Assembly (NCBI RefSeq): GCF_000174775.1
Contig: NZ_ACLR01000124.1
Coordinates: 1 to 58,216 of the forward strand
Direction: 5' to 3'
Length of the DNA stretch: 58,216 nucleotides
DNA from: Porphyromonas uenonis 60-3
Lineage (GTDB): Bacteria > Bacteroidota > Bacteroidia > Bacteroidales > Porphyromonadaceae
Below are positions 37,058 to 48,427 of the stretch, in pieces (positions within the stretch are counted from its first letter, which is position 1; every line of letters starts with the position of its first letter). A program made the translations under genes and the position numbers. The notes beneath the pieces were generated by a model, which was not told the DNA's origin, made no database searches, and saw only the letters and a list, made by a program, of their open reading frames with translations.

Positions 37058-39588
37058 TGACCCCTATTTACAACACGATAATGTCTACACTGCAAAACAT
37101 CCTTGAGTATCTTCGTCCTATCCAAACGCATCTCGTCGACGAGCGTCCGATACGACATATCCTGACCGATAGTCGTAAGCTCACTTCGCCGAGCGATAGC
37201 CTCTTCTTCGCAATGCGTACCGCTTCGGGCGATGGGCATAAATATATTCCCCAGCTTTACGAGCATGGGGTGCGGGCTTTCTTCATCTGCGAGCCGATCG
37301 AGCCCTACGTGGAGCGCTATCCTGATGCCAACATTGTACAGGTGCAGGAGACGCTCCGTGCGCTCCAGCAGATAGCTAGCCACTGGCGTATGCGCTACAA
37401 CTACCCAGTCATCGGCATCACGGGAAGCAACGGCAAGACGGTCGTCAAGGAGTTTCTCTATCACCTCCTCTCTGGTTGCTATCGCATCGTGCGCTCGCCA
37501 AAGAGTTACAACTCACAGCTCGGCGTGCCGCTCTCGATACTGAATATGGAGGAGGAGCATACGCTCGCTATCTTTGAGGCGGGGATCTCGATGCCGATGG
37601 AGATGCTACGTCTCCAGCGCATCATACGGCCGACGCTCGGTATCTTGACCAATATTGGGGCGGCGCATCAAGAGAACTTCGTTTCGCTCAATCAGAAGAT
37701 CGAGGAGAAGCTGCAACTCTTTGTCGATGCCGACCACTTTGTCTATGATGCCGACAGTGATGAGATACAGCGAGGTATTGACAACTTGGGGCTTTCGGAC
37801 AAGGCGATCGGCTGGAGCCTCACGCCTGGCAAAGCTTACTACCATGTCTCCTATAGCCACTCAGGGGACGGCACCACAATCATCACAGTTCAGCATGCGG
37901 ATGAGAGCAGTACGGTGACCATTCCCTTTGCGGATCAAGCTTCTATACAAAACGCTACCCACTGTCTCTGTCTCATTGGTCTCCTGCCACTCACCACGGC
38001 TCAGCGCCAGGCGGTGCTAGCACGCTTTGCGACGCTCGAGGCGATCGAGATGAGACTGGAGGTCAAGGAAGGGCAGGCGGGCAATCGTCTTATCAACGAC
38101 GCTTACAACAACGATATCAATTCGCTTCGCATTGCGCTTGACTTTCAGAAGCAGCGCACGGCTACTTCGCATCAGCAGGCGGTGATTATTCTCTCCGACA
38201 TCCTACAGAGTGCCCAGCTACCACGAGACCTCTACAAGCAGGTGGGGGAGATGATTGCGCAGTATCCCCACACGCTCTTCATCGGTGTGGGACGGGAGCT
38301 GTGCAACTATCAGGACTACTTCCAGAGGAGTGGGGAGGGGAAGACCGCCTTCTATGAGACGACCGACCAACTTCTTGCCGATGACCTCCTGGGCACCATC
38401 ACTCATGCGGAGATTTTGGTCAAAGGGGCTAGACAGTTCCAGTTCGAGCGTATCGTACAGCACCTAGCTAAGCAGGTGCATGAGACGACTCTAGAGATAG
38501 ATCTCGAAGCTCTGGTGAACAATCTGAAAAGCTACAAGGCGCTCCTCTCGCCCGAGACACGTATCATCGTCATGGCCAAGGCACAGGGTTACGGTATCGG
38601 AGCTTACGAACTGGCCAAGGCGCTGGAGCAGCAAGACCTTGCAGCGCTAGCGGTGGCACTGGCGGACGAAGGCAAGGAGCTTCGCAGCAAAGGGATCCTC
38701 CTGCCGATCATCGTGATGAATCCCGAGGTCGAGGCTTTTGAGGTGATGACGCAGAGTCGCCTAGAGCCGGAGATCTACAACGAGCGCATACTTCGTGAGT
38801 TTGCCCGTCATGTGGAGCGTCAGGGATTGAGCCACTATCCTGTTCACATCGAGCTAGACACGGGTATGCACCGTACGGGCTTCACGCCAGACAGAGCGAC
38901 TTTAGAGCATCTCGCTCAGACGCTTCACGAGGTGGAGCCGCTGATACGGGTGCAGAGTATCTTTACGCACTTGGCTGCTGCCGATGAACCGATGATGAGC
39001 GACTTCACGGAGCAGCAATTTGCTCTCTATGACGAGGGCGCCGACTACCTTACCAGTCAGCTCTCCTATCGTCCTCTGCGCCATGTCCAAAACACGGCCG
39101 GCATGGAGCGGTACAACCATCATCACTACGACATGGCTCGCCTAGGAGTAGGGCTCTATGGAATCAGTGCTACGGGTAGTCTCACCCTCGAGCCTGTTGC
39201 TAAGCTACGCACTACGCTCCTACAGATCAAAACGATCCCTGACGGGGAGACTATCGGCTACGGAAGACGTGGGCAGGTCGCTCCTGGCGGACAGATTGGT
39301 ATCATCCCGATTGGCTATGCCGACGGCTATGATAGGCGCTTCAGCTGTGGCGTGGGGAGCGTTATGATCCACGACACGCTCTGTCCGATCGTGGGCAACG
39401 TTTGTATGGACACTTGCATGGTTGACCTCACGGCACTCCAGGGAAAGGTTGCCGAGGGCGACGAGGTAATCATCTTCGGCGTGCCAGGCTTGCAGGTGAG
39501 TGACCTCGCAGAGCGCATCGGAACCATACCATATGAGGTGATTTCCAAGCTTTCGCCTCGCATCAAGCGCACTTACTACAAGAGCTAA
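37054..39588 (+). CDS. murF-alr: Bifunctional MurF ligase / alanine racemase
   Basis: 844 residues from the ATG that overlaps the previous stop; an ATG at 37081 (835 residues, MSTLQNILEYL) is an equally good start. The N-terminal ~470 residues are a Mur ligase: HILTDSRKL, the P-loop VIGITGSNGKTVVKEF (~125-140), and NDAYNNDINSLRIAL (~350). It adds D-Ala-D-Ala to the UDP-MurNAc tripeptide. Residues ~475-844 are a PLP-dependent alanine racemase: IVMAKAQGYGIGAYEL with the PLP lysine, RHVQNTAGMERY, RLGVGLYGIS, and GNVCMDTCMVDLT with the catalytic region. The fusion supplies D-Ala and uses its dipeptide in one polypeptide, a layout known from Bacteroidetes. The ddl enzyme needed between them is not in the window. 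Confidence 0.95.
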   Translation: MMTPIYNTIMSTLQNILEYLRPIQTHLVDERPIRHILTDSRKLTSPSDSLFFAMRTASGDGHKYIPQLYEHGVRAFFICEPIEPYVERYPDANIVQVQETLRALQQIASHWRMRYNYPVIGITGSNGKTVVKEFLYHLLSGCYRIVRSPKSYNSQLGVPLSILNMEEEHTLAIFEAGISMPMEMLRLQRIIRPTLGILTNIGAAHQENFVSLNQKIEEKLQLFVDADHFVYDADSDEIQRGIDNLGLSDKAIGWSLTPGKAYYHVSYSHSGDGTTIITVQHADESSTVTIPFADQASIQNATHCLCLIGLLPLTTAQRQAVLARFATLEAIEMRLEVKEGQAGNRLINDAYNNDINSLRIALDFQKQRTATSHQQAVIILSDILQSAQLPRDLYKQVGEMIAQYPHTLFIGVGRELCNYQDYFQRSGEGKTAFYETTDQLLADDLLGTITHAEILVKGARQFQFERIVQHLAKQVHETTLEIDLEALVNNLKSYKALLSPETRIIVMAKAQGYGIGAYELAKALEQQDLAALAVALADEGKELRSKGILLPIIVMNPEVEAFEVMTQSRLEPEIYNERILREFARHVERQGLSHYPVHIELDTGMHRTGFTPDRATLEHLAQTLHEVEPLIRVQSIFTHLAAADEPMMSDFTEQQFALYDEGADYLTSQLSYRPLRHVQNTAGMERYNHHHYDMARLGVGLYGISATGSLTLEPVAKLRTTLLQIKTIPDGETIGYGRRGQVAPGGQIGIIPIGYADGYDRRFSCGVGSVMIHDTLCPIVGNVCMDTCMVDLTALQGKVAEGDEVIIFGVPGLQVSDLAERIGTIPYEVISKLSPRIKRTYYKS

Positions 39589-39612
39589 CGAACACTTTCT
39601 TCTTGAAAGGGC

Positions 39613-39643
39613 TTGACAGGACTTTAAATAATCAGTAACTTAG
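39613..39643 (+). promoter_or_regulatory. Promoter for the histidine-degradation operon
   Basis: TTG (39613-39615, within CTTGACA), a 20-base spacer, then TAACTTAG (39636-39643), which differs from TAnnTTTG at one position. About 70 bases of leader precede the ftcD ATG. No CRP- or HutC-like operator is recognised. Confidence 0.6.
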
Positions 39644-39716
39644 CGGAATGTTTCAGGAAACCTATCGAGAAGGCTTACCAAGATATCAAAACACAACACT
39701 ATAAATAAATAATACT

Positions 39717-40622
39717 ATGGCTATTCAGACAAAGATCGTAGAGTGTGTCCCCAACTTTAGCGAGGGACGTGACAAAGCAAAGATTGAGCAGATTGTACAA
39801 CCCTTTAGAGAGACCAAGGGCGTCAAGCTACTAGACTACAGCAATGACGAGGATCACAACCGCTGCGTGGTGACCGTCATGGGCGAGCCTGAGGCTGTCC
39901 GCAAGTCTGTCATCGCTGCTGTCGAGGTCGCTGTCAAGGTGATCGACATGACCAAGCATGAGGGCCAGCACCCACGCATGGGCGCTGTCGACGTTATCCC
40001 CTTTATCCCCATTCGCAACATGGAGATGGAGGAGGCTATCGAGCTCTCTAAGGAGGTCGGCAAGGAGATCGGTGAGCGCATCGGTGTGCCTGTCTTCCTC
40101 TATGAGAAGAGCGCTACGGCTCCTCATCGTGAGAACCTCGCTAAGATCCGCAAGGGTCAGTTCGAGGGCATGGCCGAGAAGATCCACGAGGACGAGTGGC
40201 ACCCAGACTTCGGTCCAGCTGACATTCACCCCACAGCAGGCGTTGTAGCTGTTGGTGCACGTATGCCACTCGTTGCTTACAATGTCAACCTTAACACGGC
40301 TGACCTTTCTATCGCTGACGCCATCGCTAAGAAGGTACGTCACATCGGCGGCGGTCTGCGCTTCTGCAAGGCTATGGGCGTAGAGCTGACTGACCGACAC
40401 ATCGTACAGGTCTCTATGAACCTCACCGACTACACCAAGACAGCCGTCTATCGTGCTCACGAGATGGTACGTATGGAGGCTCGTCGCTACGGTGTCGAGA
40501 TCGTTGGCGCTGAGGTCATCGGCCTCGTACCTATGAAGGCGCTCATCGACTGCGCTGAGTACTACCTCGGCATCGAGAACTTCTGCGAGACCCAGATCCT
40601 AGAGCTCCGCATGATGGAGTAG
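39717..40622 (+). CDS. ftcD: Glutamate formimidoyltransferase
   Basis: 301 residues, the single-domain form. It moves the formimino group of N-formimino-glutamate to tetrahydrofolate, the last part of histidine degradation. CVPNFSEGRDKAKIEQI (~10-26) is the family start motif; HPRMGAVDVIPFIPI (~82-96) contains the active-site His; HPTAGVVAVGARMPLVAYNV (~170-190) and GLVPMKALIDCAEYYL (~270) complete the pattern. In animals this domain is fused to the cyclodeaminase, but here that enzyme is a separate gene two positions downstream. First gene of the operon. Confidence 0.95.
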   Translation: MAIQTKIVECVPNFSEGRDKAKIEQIVQPFRETKGVKLLDYSNDEDHNRCVVTVMGEPEAVRKSVIAAVEVAVKVIDMTKHEGQHPRMGAVDVIPFIPIRNMEMEEAIELSKEVGKEIGERIGVPVFLYEKSATAPHRENLAKIRKGQFEGMAEKIHEDEWHPDFGPADIHPTAGVVAVGARMPLVAYNVNLNTADLSIADAIAKKVRHIGGGLRFCKAMGVELTDRHIVQVSMNLTDYTKTAVYRAHEMVRMEARRYGVEIVGAEVIGLVPMKALIDCAEYYLGIENFCETQILELRMME

Positions 40623-40646
40623 TGCGAACATAGCGTTTCACCAACT

Positions 40647-40740
40647 AGAGAGTAGAGTCTCTAGGACAGCTAGCACGACTAGTATTCCTAAAAAGCCTAG
40701 AAACTCTACTCTCTAACCTCTAACTTCTAAAATCTAATGT
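40647..40740 (+). repeat. Inverted repeat plus heptamer array running into the hutI start
   Basis: 19-base arms, 40647-40665 and 40696-40714, are complementary except for one pair and enclose a CTAG-rich loop. The right arm merges into CTAAYYT-type heptamers (40706-40740), the last of which, CTAATGT, contains the hutI start codon. Same family as 24877-25037. Confidence 0.88.
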
Positions 40741-42011
40741 CCAATCTCTACCTATACAATATTGGTCAGATCGTGACTCGTCCAGGATCCACCGCACAGC
40801 ATGGTGCTGAGGCGATGCGTCAGATCGGAGTCATCGAGGGACCAGCCGCTATCATCGTACGACAAGGCAAGATAGCCTTCGTCGGGACCATGCAAGAAGC
40901 CGAGCAAGTAGACCACACCGACTGCGTCGCTTATGACGCTCAGGGCGGGTGCGTCCTGCCAGGCTTTGTCGATAGTCACACCCACCTCATCTTCGGCGGG
41001 TATCGTGAGGACGAGTTCCAGTGGCGACTAGCGGGCGATAGCTATATGAGCATCATGGAGCGTGGCGGGGGGATAGCCAACACGATGAAGGCGACCCGTA
41101 GCGCAACGGCTGAGGAACTCACCCAGCGCGCCTCTGCACATCTAGACGCCATGCTATCCATGGGCGTCACTACCGTCGAGGCTAAGAGTGGCTACGGCAT
41201 GGAGCTCGATACGGAGATCAAGCAGCTAGAGGTCATTCGGACGCTACAGAAGCAGCACCCGATAGACCTTTACCCCACCTTCATGGGAGCGCACGACACA
41301 CCGCCCGAGTACAAAGGTCGTTCCACAGACTTCATCCACTACCTCTGTGACACAGTCATGCCAGTAGTCGTAGAGCGAGGCTTAGCAGAGTGTTGCGACA
41401 TCTTCACGGAGCAAGGAGTCTTCGACCATGAGCAGACACGCATCCTCTTGACCCGTGCTAAGGAGCTAGGGCTCAAGGTCAAGATGCACGCCGACGAGAT
41501 CGTCTCCTTCGGTGGCGCCGAGCTAGCAGCCGAGCTAGGATGTCTCTCTGCAGACCACTTACTACAGATATCTGACAAAGGTATCCAAGCCTTGGCTCAG
41601 AGCGACACCGTGGCTACCTGCCTTCCCTGTACAGCCTTCAGCCTTGGCGAAAAGTATGCGCCAGCACGTCGCATGATCGATGCTGGTTGCGCTGTAGCCG
41701 TTGCTTCCGACCTCAATCCTGGCAGCTGCTTCAGCTCCTCCATCCCGCTCATGTTCGCTCTAGCGACCATCTATATGGGCATGACCGTCGAGGAGGCCGT
41801 CACAGCACTCACGCTCAATGGCGCAGCCGCCATCGGCCGTGCAGACCAGATAGGAAGCATCGAGGTAGGCAAGGCGGGAGACCTAGCGCTCCTACGCTTC
41901 CCCTCGTACAAGTTCCTCTCCTATCACTTTGGGGTCAACCTCGTACGAGCCACCATCAAGGCGGGTACCGTCTACGAAAACAAACTCGTGACCCCCACAC
42001 CCAGCGTCTAG
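40737..42011 (+). CDS. hutI: Imidazolonepropionase
   Basis: 424 residues. It hydrolyses 4-imidazolone-5-propanoate to N-formimino-glutamate, the third step of histidine degradation. Amidohydrolase motifs are present: GCVLPGFVDSHTHLIFGGYR (~70-89; the H-x-H metal site), EAKSGYGMELDTEIKQLEV (~142-160), KMHADEIVSFGGAELAAELG (~247-266), SADHLLQ (~270), and ASDLNPGSCFSSSIPLMF (~323-340; metal-binding Asp). The start codon is embedded in a heptamer repeat, with no Shine-Dalgarno sequence. It is preceded by a 114-base gap filled by a large inverted repeat, so expression from ftcD may be modulated there. Confidence 0.95.
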   Translation: MSNLYLYNIGQIVTRPGSTAQHGAEAMRQIGVIEGPAAIIVRQGKIAFVGTMQEAEQVDHTDCVAYDAQGGCVLPGFVDSHTHLIFGGYREDEFQWRLAGDSYMSIMERGGGIANTMKATRSATAEELTQRASAHLDAMLSMGVTTVEAKSGYGMELDTEIKQLEVIRTLQKQHPIDLYPTFMGAHDTPPEYKGRSTDFIHYLCDTVMPVVVERGLAECCDIFTEQGVFDHEQTRILLTRAKELGLKVKMHADEIVSFGGAELAAELGCLSADHLLQISDKGIQALAQSDTVATCLPCTAFSLGEKYAPARRMIDAGCAVAVASDLNPGSCFSSSIPLMFALATIYMGMTVEEAVTALTLNGAAAIGRADQIGSIEVGKAGDLALLRFPSYKFLSYHFGVNLVRATIKAGTVYENKLVTPTPSV

Positions 42012-42063
42012 CCAGGCTAGTCGCTACCCATCTAATTAACTAACAAACAATCTCAATCATCCT

Positions 42064-42699
42064 ATGAATAATAGTCTAACAGATTTGACTGTCAAGGGGC
42101 TTCTTGACGTCACCGCAGGCAAGGACCCGGTACCTGGAGGTGGTAGCATCTCAGCACTCAGTGGTTCCATCGCTGCAGCTCTCACCGAGATGGTCGCTGG
42201 CCTCACCATTGGCAAGAAGAAGTATGCCGAGGTCGAGGAGCAGATGAAGGAACTCGTCGAGCGTGTCCAAAAGATCCGTCAGCAGTTGATCCTCGATGTA
42301 GATCGTGACAGCGAAGCTTACAACGTTGTCTTTGCCGCATTCCAAATGCCCAAAGAGACTGACGAAGAGAAGGCTGCACGCTCTGCGCAAATCCAAGAGG
42401 CTACCAAGATCGCGGCCAACGTACCCATGGAGGTCGCTCGTCGTGTATACAGTCTGCTGAGCGACATCGAGGAGGTTGTCTCCAATGGTAACCAAAACGC
42501 TGTCACCGATGGCTGCGTCGCTATGATGTCCGCACGCAATGCGATCATCGGCGCACTCTTTAACGTCCGCATCAACCTGACCTCCATCAAGGACGAGCAG
42601 TTCGTCGCAGACATGACCGCCGAGGCTGACCGTCTTGAGCGTGAGGTGATCGAGCGTGAGGCTAAGGTCATAGAGTATACTAAGGAAGCTTGCAAATAA
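42064..42699 (+). CDS. fchA: Formiminotetrahydrofolate cyclodeaminase
   Basis: 211 residues, mainly helical. It turns 5-formimino-THF into 5,10-methenyl-THF and ammonia, recycling the product of FtcD. The family start block KDPVPGGGSISALSGSIAAAL (split here as KDPVPGGGSISALSG then SIAAAL, ~21-41) is complete, and AVTDGCVAMMSARNAI (~150-165) is the second conserved block. It lies between hutI and hutH with gaps of 52 and 6 bases, confirming its role in the histidine pathway. Confidence 0.93.
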   Translation: MNNSLTDLTVKGLLDVTAGKDPVPGGGSISALSGSIAAALTEMVAGLTIGKKKYAEVEEQMKELVERVQKIRQQLILDVDRDSEAYNVVFAAFQMPKETDEEKAARSAQIQEATKIAANVPMEVARRVYSLLSDIEEVVSNGNQNAVTDGCVAMMSARNAIIGALFNVRINLTSIKDEQFVADMTAEADRLEREVIEREAKVIEYTKEACK

Positions 42700-42705
42700 A
42701 GAAAC

Positions 42706-44205
42706 ATGTCAGCACGTAAATCATTCGCCATCGGTAGCGAGCAGCTCACCATCGAGCTATGCCGAGAGTATCTAGAGAACCACTTCGAGCTAACCCTCTC
42801 ACCAGAGGCCGTCAAGCGTATCGAGCACTGCCGCAACTACCTAGACCGCAAGGTCGAGGAGGTTGACAAGCCCATCTACGGTGTCACCACAGGCTTCGGT
42901 TCACTCTGCAACCGCACCATCTCACCTGATCAGCTCACCAAGCTTCAGGAAAACATCGTCAAGAGCCACGCTTGTAGCTGTGGTGACGAGGTCGCAGCCC
43001 CCATCATTCGCCTCATGCTCCTGCTGAAGGCTCATGCCCTCCAGATCGGCAATAGTGGTGTACAGGTAGAGACCGTACAGCGCATCGTTGACATGCTCAA
43101 TGCCGATGTCCTACCCGTCGTCTATGACCGCGGTTCGCTAGGTGCTTCAGGGGATTTAGCTCCTCTAGCCAACCTCTTCCTCCCGCTCATCGGTTACGGC
43201 GAGGTACGCTACAAGGGCGAGAAGCTCCCCTCCTGCGAGGTCCTCGGCAAGTTTGGCTGGAAGCCCATCAAGCTCAAGAGCAAAGAGGGTCTAGCCCTCC
43301 TCAACGGTACCCAGTTCATGAGCTCGCACGGTGTCTATGCCCTCATACAGGCAGAGCGCCTCAAGCTAGCCGCCGACTGGTGCGCAGCACTCTCACTAGA
43401 GGCCTTCGCTGGACTAGATGCTCCCTACGATGATCGTCTGCATCAGATACGTCCACATCAGGGGCAGATACAAGTCGCAGCCCACATGCGTGAGCTACTC
43501 AAGGGCAGCGAGATGATTGCAAAGCCCAAGCCACAGGTACAGGACCCATACAGCTTCCGCTGTGTGCCTCAGGTACATGGAGCTTCCCGTGACGCCATCG
43601 CTTACGTGCGCAGTGTCGTCGAGACTGAGATCAACTCCGTCACAGACAATCCCACTGTCTTCCCCGATGACGACATGGTCGTCTCAGGTGGTAACTTCCA
43701 CGGCCAGCCACTAGCCATCGTCTACGACTTCCTCGCTATAGCACTCGCTGAGCTAGGCAATATCTCAGAGCGTCGTGTCGCTCAGCTCATCCTCGGGCTA
43801 CGCGACCTGCCTGAGTTCCTCGTTGCCAACCCTGGACTCAACAGTGGCTTCATGATCCCACAGTATGCCGCAGCCGCTATGGTCAGCCAAAACAAGATGT
43901 ACTGTCACTCAGCAGCTAGCGATAGCATCGTCTCCAGCAATGGTCAGGAGGATCACGTCTCCATGGGAGCCAACGCAGCGACCAAGCTTATGCCACTCAT
44001 CGCCAACCTCTATCGTCTCTTCGGCATCGAGCTACTCAATGCCGCTCAGGCCATCGAGTTCCGTCGTCCTATGAAGACCTCGGAGCGCCTTGAGGGCTTC
44101 CTCGCAAGCTTCCGCAAGGTCTGTCCTCGCGTCGAGGATGACGTCGTCATGTACGAGCAGATGAACAAGGCTGAGGAGCTCATCAAGACCTTCCCCTTTG
44201 AGTAA
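42706..44205 (+). CDS. hutH: Histidine ammonia-lyase
   Basis: 499 residues. It removes ammonia from histidine to give urocanate, the first step of the pathway. GSLGASGDLAPLANLFLPL (~143-161) carries the Ala-Ser-Gly triad (147-149) that cyclises to the MIO cofactor. YGVTTGFGSL (58-67) holds the active-site Tyr, and VQDPYSFRCVPQVHGASRDA (~277-296) and NPTVFPDDDMVVSGGNFHGQ (~318-337) line the substrate pocket. It starts six bases after fchA and is followed by a strong terminator. Urocanate hydratase (hutU), needed for the second step, is absent from this cluster. Confidence 0.96.
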   Translation: MSARKSFAIGSEQLTIELCREYLENHFELTLSPEAVKRIEHCRNYLDRKVEEVDKPIYGVTTGFGSLCNRTISPDQLTKLQENIVKSHACSCGDEVAAPIIRLMLLLKAHALQIGNSGVQVETVQRIVDMLNADVLPVVYDRGSLGASGDLAPLANLFLPLIGYGEVRYKGEKLPSCEVLGKFGWKPIKLKSKEGLALLNGTQFMSSHGVYALIQAERLKLAADWCAALSLEAFAGLDAPYDDRLHQIRPHQGQIQVAAHMRELLKGSEMIAKPKPQVQDPYSFRCVPQVHGASRDAIAYVRSVVETEINSVTDNPTVFPDDDMVVSGGNFHGQPLAIVYDFLAIALAELGNISERRVAQLILGLRDLPEFLVANPGLNSGFMIPQYAAAAMVSQNKMYCHSAASDSIVSSNGQEDHVSMGANAATKLMPLIANLYRLFGIELLNAAQAIEFRRPMKTSERLEGFLASFRKVCPRVEDDVVMYEQMNKAEELIKTFPFE

Positions 44206-44260
44206 TCACTCGTTATAAGGTAGTGTAGGGGCATCGCCCCTCATACTACACCCCAAGCGT

Positions 44261-44301
44261 GAGCGTGTTGACTAAGTACAGTCAGCACGCTCATTTTGTT
44301 T
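44261..44301 (+). terminator. Terminator of the histidine operon
   Basis: A 13-pair stem with one G-U pair (GAGCGTGTTGACT with AGTCAGCACGCTC, loop AAGTAC) is followed by ATTTTGTTT. A second small hairpin (AGGGGC atc GCCCCT, 44227-44241) precedes it. Confidence 0.9.
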
Positions 44302-44339
44302 ACCATAGCCTGAAGGCACCTATGCCCTCCCCGCAAACC

Positions 44340-44530
44340 AACTCCTCACAGCTCGAGGAAAATCCGAATCGCCCACGGATGCAAACGACACTCTCCACGG
44401 AGGCATCAAAAAATTCTTCGGAAGTTTGATTTGCTTCTTCCGAAGTTTCATTTCATTCTTCCGAACTTTTATTTCGGCCCTCCGTGGGGAAAGTTCGTTT
44501 GCTCCCTAGAGATCGGTGATTTCCTCGGGA
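44340..44530 (-). repeat. Dispersed 21-base-unit element, family B, copy 4 (inverted)
   Basis: Core 44411-44475 on the minus strand (65 bases, three units). Flanks CTAGGGAGCAAACGAA and GCCTCCGTGGAGAGT match copies 2 and 5. It lies between the convergent hutH and polA genes. It is the only copy on the minus strand. Confidence 0.88.
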
Positions 44531-44672
44531 GAGATTGCAATCGGCGGTGATGTAGGAGTGGCGATAGCGTGAGGTTATAGCGCTGTGTAGCGTGGTTTAA
44601 CTTGTGTATCCCCTCGTTGTCGTCATGCGTAGCCCCTAGGATGCGGGGTTGTCGTGCGTCAAGGCTGGCGAA

Positions 44673-47519
<2,847 letters not shown>

Positions 47520-47545
47520 AGTTCAGATAGGGTAAAAGTAACGGG

Positions 47546-48151
47546 TTAATCTAGGGATTTGGTAGGCTGGCTGAGCGAGCGAATGACACGGCAGGGATTG
47601 CCCACGGCTAGGTTCATCGGGGGGATGCTCTTCGTGACGACACTCCCCGCGCCGATCACGGAGCCTTGGCCAATGGTTACACCAGGGAGGATCGTGCAGC
47701 CTCCACCGATCCAGACGTGGTCCTCAATGATGATCGGGATGCCAAACTCCCAGCCGGCAGCGCGCTCCTCGAGGTCGAGCGGATGCCCCACACTGTAGAG
47801 GGACACGGAGGGACCGATGAGCACATGGTCGCCGATGGTTACATGTCCGCCATCGAGGATGGTGCAGCCACTATTGATGAAGGTATGACTACCCACCTCA
47901 ATCTCGCTCCCGTAGTCGCAGAAGAATGGTGTCACCAGCCAACTCTCCTCGCCGAGTCCTCCGAGTAGCTCCTGTAGCGCACGATGATACTGCGCCCGCT
48001 CCTCGACGGGTATGCGGTGCAGGGCTTGCAGTCGCTCTTTGCACCGACTGGCCAAGAGCTGACGGTCAGTGTCGCTCTGTATATTATAGTAGCGATAACC
48101 CTCGGGCTGTGGAGAGGGTACAAACGATAATGGGTGCGTAGTGTGAGACAT
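47546..48151 (-). CDS. Maltose O-acetyltransferase-like hexapeptide acetyltransferase
   Basis: 201 residues from the ATG at 48151 (MSHTTHPLSFVPSPQPEGYR). The frame runs on upstream to 48409, but that part is translated through the family A repeat and is not protein-like, so the inner start is chosen. A Mac-type N-terminal helical part (~30-75) is followed by a left-handed beta-helix of hexapeptide repeats (VEVGSHTFINSGCTILDGGHV-type rungs, with IGDHVLIGPSVSLYSVGHPL and WIGGGCTILPGVTIGQGSVI). HPL near 128 contains the catalytic His of the family, and the end is PCRVIRSL. It transfers acetyl from acetyl-CoA to a sugar or thiogalactoside-like acceptor; the natural substrate is unknown. Confidence 0.9.
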   Translation of the reverse strand: MSHTTHPLSFVPSPQPEGYRYYNIQSDTDRQLLASRCKERLQALHRIPVEERAQYHRALQELLGGLGEESWLVTPFFCDYGSEIEVGSHTFINSGCTILDGGHVTIGDHVLIGPSVSLYSVGHPLDLEERAAGWEFGIPIIIEDHVWIGGGCTILPGVTIGQGSVIGAGSVVTKSIPPMNLAVGNPCRVIRSLSQPTKSLD

Positions 48152-48200
48152 ACGGTGAAGTGATAAATGCAGAGAGGGCTTGCTAAGCGATCCTCTACGA

Positions 48201-48208
48201 CAAAGGTA
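48201..48208 (-). promoter_or_regulatory. -7 box upstream of the acetyltransferase
   Basis: TACCTTTG on the minus strand, 50 bases before the ATG at 48151, which supports the shorter start. No clear -33 box. Confidence 0.5.
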
Positions 48209-48246
48209 CAATAAATCCCCTCGCCTTTCTCTTTCCTCCTGCGGGC

Positions 48247-48335
48247 ACTCTAGTTTCTTCCGTAGGAAACTCCAGTTTCTCCTATATGAAACTCTAGTTT
48301 CTCCTGTATGAAACTCCAGTTTCACCCGTATGAAC
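48247..48335. repeat. Tandem 22-base repeat array, family A, copy 2 (inverted)
   Basis: On the minus strand four 22-base units, each with GAAACTnnAGTTTC followed by CATACGGGA-like bases, the last one decayed. The same family as 1348-1446. It lies between the infB terminator and the acetyltransferase promoter. Confidence 0.85.
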
Positions 48336-48352
48336 CTGGCTGAAATGGGGCA

Positions 48353-48401
48353 GAGGCAAAAGAAAAGTGGCGACAGCTCCTCTGTAAGAAGCTGTCGCCA
48401 C
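48353..48401 (-). terminator. Terminator of the rimP-nusA-infB operon
   Basis: A perfect 12-pair stem (GTGGCGACAGCT with AGCTGTCGCCAC, 48367-48401) is followed on the minus strand by TTTTCTTTTGCC. It lies 27 bases after the infB stop. Confidence 0.9.
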
Positions 48402-48427
48402 CTCGGCAAATGTATTGGGGTAGGGGA

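Noticed and set aside
39831-40460. A 209-codon minus-strand frame inside ftcD
   Set aside because: It lies fully within a well-supported gene and is a by-product of its codon usage.
48152-48409. N-terminal extension of the acetyltransferase
   Set aside because: The extra 86 residues are translated from the family A repeat; the ATG at 48151 matches the family start and has a -7 box 50 bases upstream.
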